A stretch of 64,000 nucleotides of DNA. It comes from an uncultured Eubacteriales bacterium (lineage in GTDB: Bacteria > Bacillota > Clostridia > Oscillospirales > Oscillospiraceae). The notes under the pieces were generated by a model, which was not told the DNA's origin, ran no database searches, and saw only the letters and a list, made by a program, of their open reading frames with translations. The stretch is from positions 186,001-250,000 of the forward strand of contig UQWI01000002.1 of assembly GCA_900544765.1 (NCBI GenBank), read 5' to 3'. Every line of letters begins with the position of its first letter. The first letter of the stretch is position 1. Made by a program: the position numbers and the translations under genes. Positions 24,911 to 33,710 of this stretch are shown in pieces.

Positions 24911-26599
24911 ATGGACGAAGCATCCCGCAACTACAACTTTATAGAGCAGTTCATCGCCGAGGACATCGCCCCCGGCGGCAGGTTTGAGGGCAAACAGGTG
25001 CACACGCGCTTCCCGCCCGAGCCGAACGGCTATCTGCACATCGGCCACTGCAAGGCGCTTATCATCGACTTCGGCACCGCCGAGCGCTTCGGCGGCATCT
25101 GCAACCTCCGCATGGACGACACCAACCCCGCCAAGGAGGACACCGAGTACGTCGACGCCATCCAGGAGGACATACACTGGCTGGGCTTTGACTGGGGCGA
25201 CCGCTTCTTCTACGGCTCCGACTACTTCGAGCAGACCTATGAGTACGCCGAGGAGCTCATCAGGAAGGGCCTCGCCTATGTCTGCGAGCTCACTCCCGAG
25301 CAGTTCCGCGAGTACCGCGGCGACACGAACACCCCGGCCCGCAGCCCATGGAGGGACAGGCCTGTCGAGGAGAACCTCGACCTCTTCCGCCGCATGCGCG
25401 CCGGCGAGTTCCCGGAGGGCAAGTACACCCTTCGCGCCAAGATAGATTTGGCCAGCGGCAACTTCAATATGCGCGACCCCGTGCTCTACCGCATTCGTTA
25501 CATCGAGCACCACCGCCAGGGCACCAAGTGGTGCATCTTCCCGATGTACGACTTCGCCCACCCCATCCAGGACGCGCTCGAGGGCATCACGCACTCGCTC
25601 TGCTCGCTGGAGTATGAGGACCACCGCCCGCTCTACGACTGGGTCGTGAACAACGTCTCCGTGCCCAGCAAGCCGCGCCAGATAGAGTTCGCCCGCCTCG
25701 GCATAGACCACACCGTCATGAGCAAGCGCAAGCTCAGGAAGCTCGTCGAGGAGCACTACGTCTCCGGCTGGGACGACCCGCGCATGCCGACGCTCTGCGG
25801 CCTGCGCCGCCGCGGCTACACCGCGCGCTCCATCCGCGACTTCTGCGAGCGCATCGGCGTCGCCAAGACGCCCAACACCGTCGAGTACGCCCTGCTCGAG
25901 CACTGCCTGCGCGAGGATTTGAACCAGCACGCCCAGCGCGCCATGGCCGTACTGCGCCCGCTCAAGCTCACCATCGTGAACTACCCCGAGGACCGGAGCG
26001 AGACGGTGGAGATAGAGAACAACCCCAACGATCCCGAGGCCGGGACGCGCACCGTCACCTTCTCCCGCAGCCTCTACATCGAGCGCGAGGACTTCATGGA
26101 GCACCGCGCGCCCAAGTACAAGCGCCTCTGCCCGGCCGAGGACGGCGAGGCCTGCTCGCTCGAGTGCCGCCTCAAGGGCGCGTATCTCATCCGCTGCGCC
26201 GGCTTCGTCAAGGACGAGAACGGCGAGGTGGTCGAAGTGCTGGCCGAGTACGATCCCATGAGCCGCGGCGGCGACCCCGCTGACGGCCGCAAGGTCAAGG
26301 GCGCCACGCTCCACTGGGTGGACGCGAACAACTGTGCCGACGCCGAGGTGCGGCTCTACTCCAACCTCTTCTCCGACGCCGACCCCGACGCGGGCGACAA
26401 GGACTTCCTCGACTGCCTGAACCCGGACAGCCTCGAGGTGCTCACCGGCTGCAAGGTGGAGCCTATGTGCGCCTCTCCCGACGCGCCCATGCACTTCCAG
26501 TTCCTGCGCCAGGGCTATTTCTGCCGCGACAAGGACTCCACGCCGGAGCACCCCATCTTCAACCGCGCCGTCGCGCTCAAGGATAGCTTCAAGAAGTGA
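24911..26599 (+). CDS. glnS: Glutaminyl-tRNA synthetase
   Basis: 562 residues. I prefer the ATG at 24911 (AAAGGGTGA upstream) over a GTG three codons earlier. Class I catalytic motifs PPEPNGYLHIGH (35-46) and MSKRK (about 270) and the LDQEDxxR-free C-terminal two-beta-barrel anticodon domain (about 340-550) are GlnRS-like. It charges tRNA-Gln directly. Many Firmicutes instead use GatCAB amidation; GlnRS in Clostridia is known and is thought to have been acquired by transfer. Confidence 0.92.
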   Translation: MDEASRNYNFIEQFIAEDIAPGGRFEGKQVHTRFPPEPNGYLHIGHCKALIIDFGTAERFGGICNLRMDDTNPAKEDTEYVDAIQEDIHWLGFDWGDRFFYGSDYFEQTYEYAEELIRKGLAYVCELTPEQFREYRGDTNTPARSPWRDRPVEENLDLFRRMRAGEFPEGKYTLRAKIDLASGNFNMRDPVLYRIRYIEHHRQGTKWCIFPMYDFAHPIQDALEGITHSLCSLEYEDHRPLYDWVVNNVSVPSKPRQIEFARLGIDHTVMSKRKLRKLVEEHYVSGWDDPRMPTLCGLRRRGYTARSIRDFCERIGVAKTPNTVEYALLEHCLREDLNQHAQRAMAVLRPLKLTIVNYPEDRSETVEIENNPNDPEAGTRTVTFSRSLYIEREDFMEHRAPKYKRLCPAEDGEACSLECRLKGAYLIRCAGFVKDENGEVVEVLAEYDPMSRGGDPADGRKVKGATLHWVDANNCADAEVRLYSNLFSDADPDAGDKDFLDCLNPDSLEVLTGCKVEPMCASPDAPMHFQFLRQGYFCRDKDSTPEHPIFNRAVALKDSFKK

Positions 26600-26635
26600 G
26601 CCGCCGCGCCGCCGCGAGGCCTTAGGAGGGACAGT

Positions 26636-26860
26636 ATGATCAACAAGTCCGTGATTATATTGACGGCCATAGCAGCGCTGCTGCTGCCGTTTGTGCTGAC
26701 AGTCGTGGCAAATTGGATTCCGCCCGATTGGTATTCGTCCCCGGTGTTCTGGGCGTCGCTGATTATAGACGCCGTCGTGATATGCACCGGCATTGTGCTC
26801 TGCCGCCTGAACCGTGTGAACGCACAGGAGGACAGGGAAGGCCGCGACGGCGAAGAATAA
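26636..26860 (+). CDS. Small two-helix membrane protein
   Basis: 74 residues after a clear AGGAGG site, 36 nt from the glnS stop. Two hydrophobic helices (about 5-27 and 38-58) and a charged C-terminus. General layout resembles the 66-residue protein at 16403. No family recognised; probably co-transcribed with glnS up to the terminator at 26870-26898. Confidence 0.65.
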   Translation: MINKSVIILTAIAALLLPFVLTVVANWIPPDWYSSPVFWASLIIDAVVICTGIVLCRLNRVNAQEDREGRDGEE

Positions 26861-26869
26861 GTGAGATAG

Positions 26870-26898
26870 AAACCCCCGGGCTTGCGGCCCGGGGGTTT
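26870..26898. terminator. Bidirectional terminator between convergent genes
   Basis: Perfect 11-bp stem AAACCCCCGGG/CCCGGGGGTTT (26870-26880, 26888-26898), loop CTTGCGG; serves glnS side and the SLH gene. Confidence 0.8.
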
Positions 26899-26906
26899 GT
26901 CTGTAT

Positions 26907-28025
26907 TCAGCTCTCCGGCCAGACGATGGCCTCCGAGACACCGTCCAGCTCTGCCACGATGAAGTCCGCGCCGGAGTAGGCGGCGTAGCCGTCGTCATAG
27001 CTGGTGGTGCACCAGCTGAGCCCGGTGACGTCCCTGCCGCGCAGGCCGGTTATCTCCTCGAGCTCCGGTACGCCGCCGTTGTACTGGCCGCTCAAATCGA
27101 CCATGTACCAGCGACCGTCCTCGGTTGCGATCACGGCCCAGGCGTCGCTGCCGGGGAACCAGCTGGTGCAGGGCAGTTCATAGACCGCTGTAACAGGGCT
27201 GTCGGTGGGTACGGCCCTGGTCCTGCCCATTGCCTTGGTTATCTCCTCGCGGCGCTTTCCCTCGGCAGCTTCCTCGGCGTTCGGGGAATTGGGGTCAGCG
27301 ACGTCTGTCCAGAGCTCTACGTGAGTTATGTCAACCGAGGCCGTGCCGCCGCTGAGCGTCACGCTGAAATTCGGGTTGTCGTAGCTGCCGAGGTCTATGC
27401 GCCGTGCAAAGGGGGAGCCGTCGGGGGCGGCGGTCACCCGCTCGATATCCGCTGCACCTGCGGCGCGGTAGATGAGCGTCGCGGCCTGGGCGCGGGTGAG
27501 GATGGCGCCTGGGCGGATGGTGTTGTCCTCAAAGCCGTCCATAAGCCCGGCGGAGCACATGGCGCCGACGTACTGCACATAGTCCTGGCCCACGTCCGCC
27601 CGGTCCGCGTAGGGGATGCTGTCGGTGAGCTCCAGCCCGAGGGCCACCGCGACTATCTTGGCGGCCAGCTGGCGGCTTACGGGGCTGTTGAACTGCGTCC
27701 AGGCGCTGTCCTGCTCGTTGAGCCAGCCGTTGTCGTAGGCGCTGCGCATCTGCACGCCCGCCCAGTGGCCGTATTCTTCGCCGGTTTCCAGGCCGAGGCA
27801 GCGCGCGGTCATGGTGACGAACTCGGCGACGGAGACGTCCCTGTCGGGCCGGAAAGTGCCGTCCTCGTAGCCGTCTATGTAACCGGCGGATATCATTTCG
27901 CTGACCGGCTCGTAGAACCACTGCCCCTCGCTCACGTCGCTGAGCTGTACGCCGTCGGCCATCGCGGCCGTGCCCAGAGAGAGGGTGAGCGCGAGCGCCA
28001 GGGCGATTGAAGAGAGCTTTTTCAT
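26907..28025 (-). CDS. Secreted SLH-domain (cell-wall anchored) protein
   Basis: 372 residues starting at the ATG at 28025 (GAGGTG 6 nt upstream). A Sec signal peptide (Lys-Lys, then a hydrophobic core, cleavage after TAAMA near residue 24) precedes S-layer homology repeats: YIDGYEDGTFRPDRDVSVAEFV (about 50-70) and LMDGFEDNTIRPGAILTRAQAA (about 162-183), with a weaker one between. SLH domains bind pyruvylated wall polymers. The C-terminal half (about 200-372) is unassigned and may be the functional part outside the cell. Confidence 0.85.
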   Translation of the reverse strand: MKKLSSIALALALTLSLGTAAMADGVQLSDVSEGQWFYEPVSEMISAGYIDGYEDGTFRPDRDVSVAEFVTMTARCLGLETGEEYGHWAGVQMRSAYDNGWLNEQDSAWTQFNSPVSRQLAAKIVAVALGLELTDSIPYADRADVGQDYVQYVGAMCSAGLMDGFEDNTIRPGAILTRAQAATLIYRAAGAADIERVTAAPDGSPFARRIDLGSYDNPNFSVTLSGGTASVDITHVELWTDVADPNSPNAEEAAEGKRREEITKAMGRTRAVPTDSPVTAVYELPCTSWFPGSDAWAVIATEDGRWYMVDLSGQYNGGVPELEEITGLRGRDVTGLSWCTTSYDDGYAAYSGADFIVAELDGVSEAIVWPES

Positions 28026-28087
28026 ATGAAACACCTCGCTTTGTGCTTATAGCTGCGCTTATGACGCAGCCTGTCAGGAAAAGTTCC

Positions 28088-28116
28088 AAAAGCAAGAGGC
28101 GGGCAAAAGCCCGCCT
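28088..28116 (-). terminator. Terminator of ychF
   Basis: 8-bp stem AGGCGGGC/GCCCGCCT (28097-28104, 28109-28116), AAAA loop; minus-strand tail CTTGCTTTTGG is U-rich. Confidence 0.75.
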
Positions 28117-28120
28117 TTGC

Positions 28121-29215
28121 TTACACGTTGAATCTGAAGAGCGTGACGTCGCCGTCCTTCATGACGTAGTCCTTGCCCTCGCTGCGCACAAGGCCCTTTT
28201 CCTTGGCGGCGGCCATGCTGCCGCAGGCCTTGAGGTCGTCGAAGGCGACAATCTCCGCGCGGATGAAGCCGCGCTCGAAGTCGGAGTGAATCTTTCCGGC
28301 GGCCTGGGGGGCCTTGGTGCCCCTGGTGATGGTCCAGGCCCTGACCTCGTCGCTGCCGCAGGTGAGGAAGCTGATGAGGCCCAGGAGGGAGTAGGAGCAC
28401 TTGATTAGCCTCGCAAGGCCGCTCTCCTTGAGGCCCAGCTCCTCGAGGAACATGGCCCTGTCCTCGTCGTCGAGCTCGCAGAGCTCCTGCTCGGTGCGCG
28501 CGCAGATGGGCAGCACCTGGGCGCCCTCGGCGTCGGCGATGGCCTTGACGGCCTGGTAGTAGGCGTTGCCGTCGAGGCCGGCTATGCCCTCCTCGTCCAT
28601 GTTGGCGGCGTAGATAATGGGCTTGAGGCTCAGCAAATCCACGGTCTCGATTATCTCGCGCTCGTCGTCGCCGCAGTCATAGCTGCGCGCGCTCTTGCCC
28701 TCGTTCAAGTGGGCGAGCAGGGCCTCGAACACCTCGGCCTCATGGGCGAACTTTTTGTCGCCGCCCTTCGCGGCCTTTTTGCTCTTGTCTATGCGGCGCT
28801 CCACGAGCTCCATGTCCGCCATGATGAGCTCGAGGTTGATGATGTCGATGTCCCTGGCGGGGTCGGTGCCGCCCTCGACGTGGATTATGTTCTCGTCGTC
28901 GAAGCACCTGACGACATGGACTATGGCGTCCGTGCGGCGTATGTTCTCGAGGAACTTGTTGCCCAGGCCCTCGCCGTGGCTCGCGCCCTTTACGAGACCG
29001 GCTATGTCGACGAACTCAATGACGGCGGGGGTGTACTTCTTGGGCGAGTACAGGTCGCGCAGGAAGTCCAGGCGCTCGTCCGGTACGGCGACGACGCCGA
29101 CGTTTGGCTCTATGGTGCAGAAGGGGTAGTTTGCGCTCTCCGCGCCCGCGTTGGTTATCGCGTTGAACAGTGTGCTCTTGCCGACGTTGGGCAGGCCGAC
29201 GATGCCGAGTTTCAT
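28121..29215 (-). CDS. ychF: YchF/Obg-family redox-regulated ATPase
   Basis: 364 residues, full length, RBS AAGGAG. G1 GLPNVGKST (7-15), G3 DIAGLVKGAS (about 69-78), the family's altered G4 (NMDEEG near 199, in place of NKxD), and a C-terminal TGS domain. This family hydrolyses ATP rather than GTP and associates with ribosomes; in E. coli it influences leaderless mRNA use and oxidative stress response. Monocistronic. Confidence 0.94.
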   Translation of the reverse strand: MKLGIVGLPNVGKSTLFNAITNAGAESANYPFCTIEPNVGVVAVPDERLDFLRDLYSPKKYTPAVIEFVDIAGLVKGASHGEGLGNKFLENIRRTDAIVHVVRCFDDENIIHVEGGTDPARDIDIINLELIMADMELVERRIDKSKKAAKGGDKKFAHEAEVFEALLAHLNEGKSARSYDCGDDEREIIETVDLLSLKPIIYAANMDEEGIAGLDGNAYYQAVKAIADAEGAQVLPICARTEQELCELDDEDRAMFLEELGLKESGLARLIKCSYSLLGLISFLTCGSDEVRAWTITRGTKAPQAAGKIHSDFERGFIRAEIVAFDDLKACGSMAAAKEKGLVRSEGKDYVMKDGDVTLFRFNV

Positions 29216-29264
29216 GTATCATATCTCCTTAGTTTTCAGAGTGGACGATGATTTAAGCCCAGAT

Positions 29265-29293
29265 ATTATACCACAGTGCGCCGCCCGCCTCAA
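29265..29293 (-). promoter_or_regulatory. Sigma-A promoter of ychF
   Basis: Minus strand TTGAGG (29288-29293), 17 bp, TATAAT (29265-29270). Confidence 0.7.
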
Positions 29294-29361
29294 GAGATAT
29301 TCTATCAAAGCCCGGCCGGTATGCCGCAACCGCCGGTTGCGAAACTGCAAGCCACTCGTGG

Positions 29362-29390
29362 TTGCGCCGCAACCTGCCTTCGGGTATACT
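29362..29390 (+). promoter_or_regulatory. Sigma-A promoter of the first XRE gene
   Basis: TTGCGC (29362-29367), 17 bp, TATACT (29385-29390). The spacer holds CCTGCCTTCGGG, also present in the uvrA promoter spacer. Confidence 0.6.
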
Positions 29391-29406
29391 GGTGTCAGTA
29401 AAGGCG

Positions 29407-30262
29407 GGGAGGGACGACATGAAGCTGCACGAGAAGATATACTACTACAGGAAGAAGGCGGGGCTTTCGCAGGACGCTCTGGCCGATAAGCTGGGCATTT
29501 CGAGGCAGGCTATCTCGAAGTGGGAAACGGCCGAGTCCGTGCCAGAGACCGGCAAGCTCGCCGCACTGGCTTCGGCGCTGGGCATAAGCGTCGACTGGCT
29601 GCTCAGCGAGGACGAGCCGGAGGGGGAGACGAACGGCGCGCGGGAATACGACGCCGGGGAAGGCAGACCGCTGACGCCGGAGGACCTTGCGGAGACGCTG
29701 CCCGGGCTCATTCGGCTGCTTGTGCGGCGCTGGGGCTGGCTCGCGGGCATATATGTGATTCGTTACGGGGCAATTGTGTTTTTCGGCGGCGCGCTGGTGA
29801 ACCTGATAACGCTGCCGTCGCTCAAACGCTCCCAGCAGCTGGTTGACGAGTACCCTTTCCTGAGCGATGTGTACGGCATGACGGGTACGGAGGGAAACCT
29901 GCTCACCATCGTGGCCACGATTGTGACTGTTTTTGGCCTTGCCGTTGTAATCGCCGGTATCGCTCTGACCGTGTATCTGAGGAAACGGCGTTGGGAATGA
30001 TAAACATACATGGAGGGACGACATGAAGCTGCACGAGAAGATATACTACTATCGGAAGAAGGCGGGGCTCTCGCAGGATGCGCTGGCCGATAAGCTGGGC
30101 GTTTCGAGGCAGGCTATCTCGAAGTGGGAGACGGCCGAGTCCGTACCAGAGACCGGCAAGCTCGCCGCGCTGGCCTCGGCGCTGGGCATAAGCGTCGACT
30201 GGCTGCTCAGCGAGGAGGAGCCGGAGGGGGAGACGAACGGCGCGAGGGAATACGACGCCGGG
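29407..30262 (+). repeat. Direct repeat: duplicated 5' halves of two XRE genes
   Basis: 29407-29658 and 30011-30262 (about 250 bp, offset 604) are nearly identical, covering the ribosome site GGAGGGACGAC, the HTH domain and the acidic linker. Similarity stops abruptly after the codons for EYDAG. Confidence 0.85.
29419..30000 (+). CDS. XRE-family HTH regulator fused to membrane helices, copy 1
   Basis: 193 residues from the ATG at 29419 (GGAGGG upstream). The N-terminal HTH_3 domain (about 5-62) has LSQDALADKLGISRQAISKWE (17-37). After an acidic linker come two hydrophobic segments (about 108-130 and 162-187), so this is a membrane-tethered DNA-binding protein. The first 79 residues differ at only two positions from the next gene, while the membrane halves differ completely. 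Confidence 0.82.
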   Translation: MKLHEKIYYYRKKAGLSQDALADKLGISRQAISKWETAESVPETGKLAALASALGISVDWLLSEDEPEGETNGAREYDAGEGRPLTPEDLAETLPGLIRLLVRRWGWLAGIYVIRYGAIVFFGGALVNLITLPSLKRSQQLVDEYPFLSDVYGMTGTEGNLLTIVATIVTVFGLAVVIAGIALTVYLRKRRWE

Positions 30263-30619
30263 ACCTTCGTCCCGGGCCGCGACGCATCCTCCGCCGGGAC
30301 GGCGGCGCGGAGCCGCACGCGGGGACTGAAGCACTGGGCGTGGCTCTCAGGCGTCGCTATAGCCGTGATAGGGGCCTACCTGCTGTACCAGGCCGTGACA
30401 GCGAAGCTTGCGATGTCGAGCCTGCTCGGGCTGCTCAACATGGACGGCTACATCGGCGGCGAGACAGTGTGGGTCAACGGCGTGGAGACGCCGATAGTGG
30501 ATTTCCTGCAGAACAACCCCGTGTCCGTCGTGTCGACGGTGTGGCTTATAGTAGGCGCCGTGCTCGTGTTGGGCGGCATTGCGCTGGCCGTGTTCCTGAA
30601 GCGGAAATTCAGGACGTGA
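30023..30619 (+). CDS. XRE-family HTH regulator fused to membrane helices, copy 2
   Basis: 198 residues, 22 nt after copy 1, same ribosome site. HTH as in copy 1 (differences I27V and D65E). From residue 80 the sequence is unrelated to copy 1: a Ser/Thr/Ala/Arg linker, helix about 106-122, a loop of about 45 residues, helix about 168-190. Probably co-transcribed with copy 1. With almost identical recognition helices they should bind the same sites and may respond to different membrane signals. Confidence 0.82.
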   Translation: MKLHEKIYYYRKKAGLSQDALADKLGVSRQAISKWETAESVPETGKLAALASALGISVDWLLSEEEPEGETNGAREYDAGTFVPGRDASSAGTAARSRTRGLKHWAWLSGVAIAVIGAYLLYQAVTAKLAMSSLLGLLNMDGYIGGETVWVNGVETPIVDFLQNNPVSVVSTVWLIVGAVLVLGGIALAVFLKRKFRT

Positions 30620-30626
30620 TAACAAA

Positions 30627-30653
30627 GGCGGGAGCTGATTGCTCCCGCCTCTT
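30627..30653. terminator. Bidirectional terminator between XRE genes and ftsH
   Basis: 9-bp stem GGCGGGAGC/GCTCCCGCC (30627-30635, 30641-30649) with CTTT on one side and TTTG on the other. Confidence 0.75.
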
Positions 30654-30658
30654 TGCGT

Positions 30659-32713
30659 TTATTCCTTGTTTTCGCCTTCCGGCTTCGGCTCGGTCTCCGC
30701 GCCCGGTTTGTTCTCGGGTTCGCTGTCGGGCTTGCTCTCGGCCTCGGGCTGGGTCTCGCCCTCAATGGCGGGCGTCTCAGCGGGCTCGTCGAAGGTGTAG
30801 CTTATCTTGCGCGCGGGCGGCTCTATGGAGCTGTCGCGCATCTTGGGCTCAGGCTTCTTGGGCGGGAGCTCGCCGTGGCGGCAGAAGTAGCTGAAGTCCT
30901 CGCCGTCCATGCTCTCGTTCTGCAGGAGGTACTCGGCCACGCCCTTGAGGGTGTCGGCGTGCTCGCGGAGTATGGCCTCGCACCTGGCGTTGGCCTCGTC
31001 AAAGATGCGCTTGACCTCCTCGTCGATGATGGCGGCGGTCTCCTCGGAGTAGCTCTTCGTGGTGCCGAAGTCGCGGCCGATGAAGATGCTGTGCCCGGAG
31101 GAGTCGTAGCTGATGGGGCCGAGGCGCTCGCTCATACCGAACTGGGTGACCATGGCGCGGGCCAGGTTTGTGGCCTGCTGGATATCGCCGGACGCGCCGG
31201 TGGAGATATCGTCGAGGAACAGCCGCTCGCTCACGCGGCCGCCGAGGGAGACGACAATCTCCTCAAAGAGCTCGGAGTAGGAGTGGAAGTTCTCCAAATC
31301 CTCCTTCGGGCGGAAGTAGGTCGCGCCGCCGCTCGGTCCGCGGGGGATGATGGTGATATAGTGCACGGGGTCGGTGTGGTCCAGGAACTCGCTGACCACT
31401 GCGTGGCCGCCCTCGTGGTAAGCGGTGAGCTTGCGGGCGCGCTCGCTCATGACCTTGCTCTTTTTCTCCGGCCCCATCTCCACCTTGCGGATGGCCTCCT
31501 CTATCTCGTAGGAGGTGATGAAGCGCTTGCCGTTGGACACGGCCATGAGCGCCGCCTCGTTGAGCAGGTTTTCGAGATCCGCGCCGGAGAAGCCGGGGGT
31601 GCCTCGTGCGATGGAGTTGAGGTTCACGTCATCGGCCAGGGGCTTGCCCTTGGCGTGGACGCGCAGTATGGCCTCGCGGCCGCGGATGTCCGGCAGACCG
31701 ATATAGACACGCCTGTCGAAGCGGCCCGGGCGGGTCAGGGCGTTGTCGAGGATGTCGTCGCGGTTCGTAGCCGCCATGACTATGACGCCCTCGTTGTTGG
31801 TAAAGCCGTCCATCTCAACGAGCAGCTGGTTTAGCGTCTGCTCGCGCTCGTCGTGGCCGCCGCCGAGGCCGCTGCCGCGCTGACGTCCCACGGCGTCTAT
31901 CTCGTCGATGAAGATGATGGCCGGGGCGACCTTCTTGGCCTGGTCGAACAAATCGCGCACACGGGAAGCGCCGACGCCGACGTAGAGCTCTACGAAGTCG
32001 GAGCCGGATATGGACAGGAACTGCACTCCCGCCTCGCCGGCGACTGCCTTGGCGAGCAGGGTCTTGCCGGTGCCCGGAGGGCCGACGAGCAGCACGCCCT
32101 TGGGTATGCGCGCGCCCATGTCGGTGTAGGACTTCGGGTTCTTTAGGAAGTTGACGACTTCCTCGAGCTCGGCCTTTTCCTCCTCGCAGCCTGCGACGTC
32201 CTTGAAGGTGACCTTCTTCTGCTCCTCGCTGCCCAGGCGGGTGCGGGCCTTGCCGAACTTGCCCACGCCGGGCGCTCCGCCTCCGCCGCCGGCCTTGTTC
32301 ATCATGTAGTACCAGAGCGCAAAGAAGGCGACGATGATGAGCAGATAGGGTATCATGCTCAGCCACCAGGGGGCGACCCAGCCGGTCTTGTAGTCGTATT
32401 CGCTGATGATGCCGGCCTCGTGCTGCTCGTCAATCAGGCTGCCGAGCTGGCTTATAAACAGGCCCACATCGTACAGGTCGTAAGTGATGTCGGGGTCGGT
32501 TTCCGCCGCTCCCCTGGGCGTGATTATGAGGGTGGAGCCCTCGACGACGAAGCTCTCGACCTGCTCGTTCTTGAACATGTCGACGATGTCGGAGTAGTAC
32601 AGCTCATCCTGCTTCTGAGCAGGCGTCAGCATGGTGTAGATTACGGCCAGGAGGATGACCATTATCAGCACATAAAACCCGATGTCTCGGGCCCGGTTTC
32701 GCTGTGGTTTCAA
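30659..32713 (-). CDS. ftsH: ATP-dependent zinc metalloprotease FtsH
   Basis: 684 residues from a TTG start (GGAAGTGA upstream). Two membrane helices (about 11-28 and 117-136) flank a periplasmic-side domain. AAA+ Walker A GPPGTGKT (211-218), Walker B FIDEID (268-273) and the zinc site HEGGH (433-437) are intact. It degrades misassembled membrane proteins and unstable regulators as a hexamer. The C-terminal 65 residues are Pro/Glu/Lys rich and longer than usual. The leader contains tandem repeats and hairpins. Confidence 0.96.
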   Translation of the reverse strand: MKPQRNRARDIGFYVLIMVILLAVIYTMLTPAQKQDELYYSDIVDMFKNEQVESFVVEGSTLIITPRGAAETDPDITYDLYDVGLFISQLGSLIDEQHEAGIISEYDYKTGWVAPWWLSMIPYLLIIVAFFALWYYMMNKAGGGGGAPGVGKFGKARTRLGSEEQKKVTFKDVAGCEEEKAELEEVVNFLKNPKSYTDMGARIPKGVLLVGPPGTGKTLLAKAVAGEAGVQFLSISGSDFVELYVGVGASRVRDLFDQAKKVAPAIIFIDEIDAVGRQRGSGLGGGHDEREQTLNQLLVEMDGFTNNEGVIVMAATNRDDILDNALTRPGRFDRRVYIGLPDIRGREAILRVHAKGKPLADDVNLNSIARGTPGFSGADLENLLNEAALMAVSNGKRFITSYEIEEAIRKVEMGPEKKSKVMSERARKLTAYHEGGHAVVSEFLDHTDPVHYITIIPRGPSGGATYFRPKEDLENFHSYSELFEEIVVSLGGRVSERLFLDDISTGASGDIQQATNLARAMVTQFGMSERLGPISYDSSGHSIFIGRDFGTTKSYSEETAAIIDEEVKRIFDEANARCEAILREHADTLKGVAEYLLQNESMDGEDFSYFCRHGELPPKKPEPKMRDSSIEPPARKISYTFDEPAETPAIEGETQPEAESKPDSEPENKPGAETEPKPEGENKE

Positions 32714-32742
32714 AAAAACTTCACTTCCTTAAACAAACTGGC

Positions 32743-32765
32743 CTGAAAGGGCTCCGCCCTTTCAG
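32743..32765 (-). promoter_or_regulatory. Perfect hairpin just upstream of the ftsH ribosome site
   Basis: CTGAAAGGGC-TCC-GCCCTTTCAG (32743-32752, 32756-32765), a 10-bp stem about 15 nt before the GGAAGTGA site; another hairpin GCGCC-TGAA-GGCGC lies at about 32779-32792. No U-run. Confidence 0.6.
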
Positions 32766-32865
32766 TGCCAAGATACCCCGCGCCTGAAGGCGCGATGGTT
32801 CAGCACTGCACTGCGCGCACGACCGCTCGCGGCCGCACATTCCGCTTCGTGATAGGTATTTTTCC

Positions 32866-33081
32866 GGAGCTTTGCTCCGGAAAAATGGATTTCAATTACC
32901 GCGCGTTTACGCGCGAGCCGGAGCTTTGCCCCGGAAAAATGGATTTCAATTACCGCGCGTTTACGCGCGAGCCGGAGCTTTGCCCCGGAAAAATGGATTT
33001 CAATTACCGCGCGTTTTCGCGCAAGCCTGAGCTTTGCCCCGGAAAAATGGATTTCAATTACCGCGCGTTTACGCGCCGGGG
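32866..33081 (+). repeat. 54-bp tandem repeat, four copies, upstream of ftsH
   Basis: Units start at 32866, 32920, 32974 and 33028. Copies 1-3 differ by only a few bases; copy 4 diverges after about 33076. Each has a hairpin at its start (CCGGAGC-TTT-GCxCCGG, perfect in copy 1) and CGCGCG-TTTA-CGCGCG (32900-32915 in copy 1), joined by AAAAATGGATTTCAATTAC. The units are contiguous with no spacers, so this is not CRISPR. Because 54 is divisible by 3 frames stay open on both strands, but no ribosome site supports a peptide. Confidence 0.9.
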
Positions 33082-33137
33082 AGAAGCCCGGGAAATAATA
33101 TTTAAGCAGCGGCCTGGGCCGTTTGCTGAATATCTGG

Positions 33138-33680
33138 TCAGTTGTTGGAGTATACCTCGCTCTTGAGTACGCCGATGTAGGGGAGGTTGCGGTACTCCTC
33201 GGCGTAGTCGAGGCCGTAGCCGACGACGAAGGCGTCCTCAACCTCGAAGCCGACGTAGTCGGCCTTGATGTCGGCGCGGCGGCGAGCGGGCTTGTCAAGC
33301 AGCGTCACGATGCTTATGGAGGCGGGCTTGCGCACGCCGAGGTAGTTCTTCAGGTAACTGAGCGTGATGCCGCTGTCGAGTATGTCCTCGACTATTATGA
33401 CGTGCCTGCCCGCAATGTCGCGGCTGAGGTCCTTGTTTATCTTGACAGCGCCGGTGCTGGACATGCCGTCGCCGTAGCTGGACACGGCCATGAAGTCCAT
33501 CGTGCAGTATATGTCCACGTTGCGCAGCAAATCCGCCATGAACACAAAGCAGCCCTTGAGCACGCCGACGAAGATGGGGTTCTTGTCCTTAAAGTCCTCG
33601 GTGAGCTGTGCGCCCAGCTCGGCGATGCGAGACTTGAGCTCTTCCTCGCTGAACAGTATTCTCTCTATATCCTGCTTCAT
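33138..33680 (-). CDS. hpt: Hypoxanthine phosphoribosyltransferase
   Basis: 180 residues, usual size, behind GTGGGGGA. The PRPP-binding motif [11 protein letters not shown] (97-107) and the flexible-loop [11 protein letters not shown] (67-77) are intact. It converts hypoxanthine/guanine plus PRPP to IMP/GMP. tilS-hpt-ftsH is the order found in Bacillus, and the gap of 30 bp to tilS suggests one operon. Confidence 0.94.
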   Translation of the reverse strand: MKQDIERILFSEEELKSRIAELGAQLTEDFKDKNPIFVGVLKGCFVFMADLLRNVDIYCTMDFMAVSSYGDGMSSTGAVKINKDLSRDIAGRHVIIVEDILDSGITLSYLKNYLGVRKPASISIVTLLDKPARRRADIKADYVGFEVEDAFVVGYGLDYAEEYRNLPYIGVLKSEVYSNN

Positions 33681-33710
33681 TTAAGTATCCCCCACACTAT
33701 AGCATAAATT

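Noticed and set aside
24824..26998. Very long minus-strand open frame opposite glnS
   Set aside because: Shadow of a real GC-rich gene: the plus strand has intact class I synthetase motifs and a ribosome site, while the minus frame is Ala/Val/Gly/His-biased with no motif.
32866..33081. CRISPR array
   Set aside because: Units are contiguous without unique spacers and no cas gene is present.
32765..33166. Protein made of 18-residue repeats across the 54-bp array
   Set aside because: No ribosome site, frames open on both strands because the unit is a multiple of three, and the units contain strong dyads, so a nucleic-acid role is more likely.
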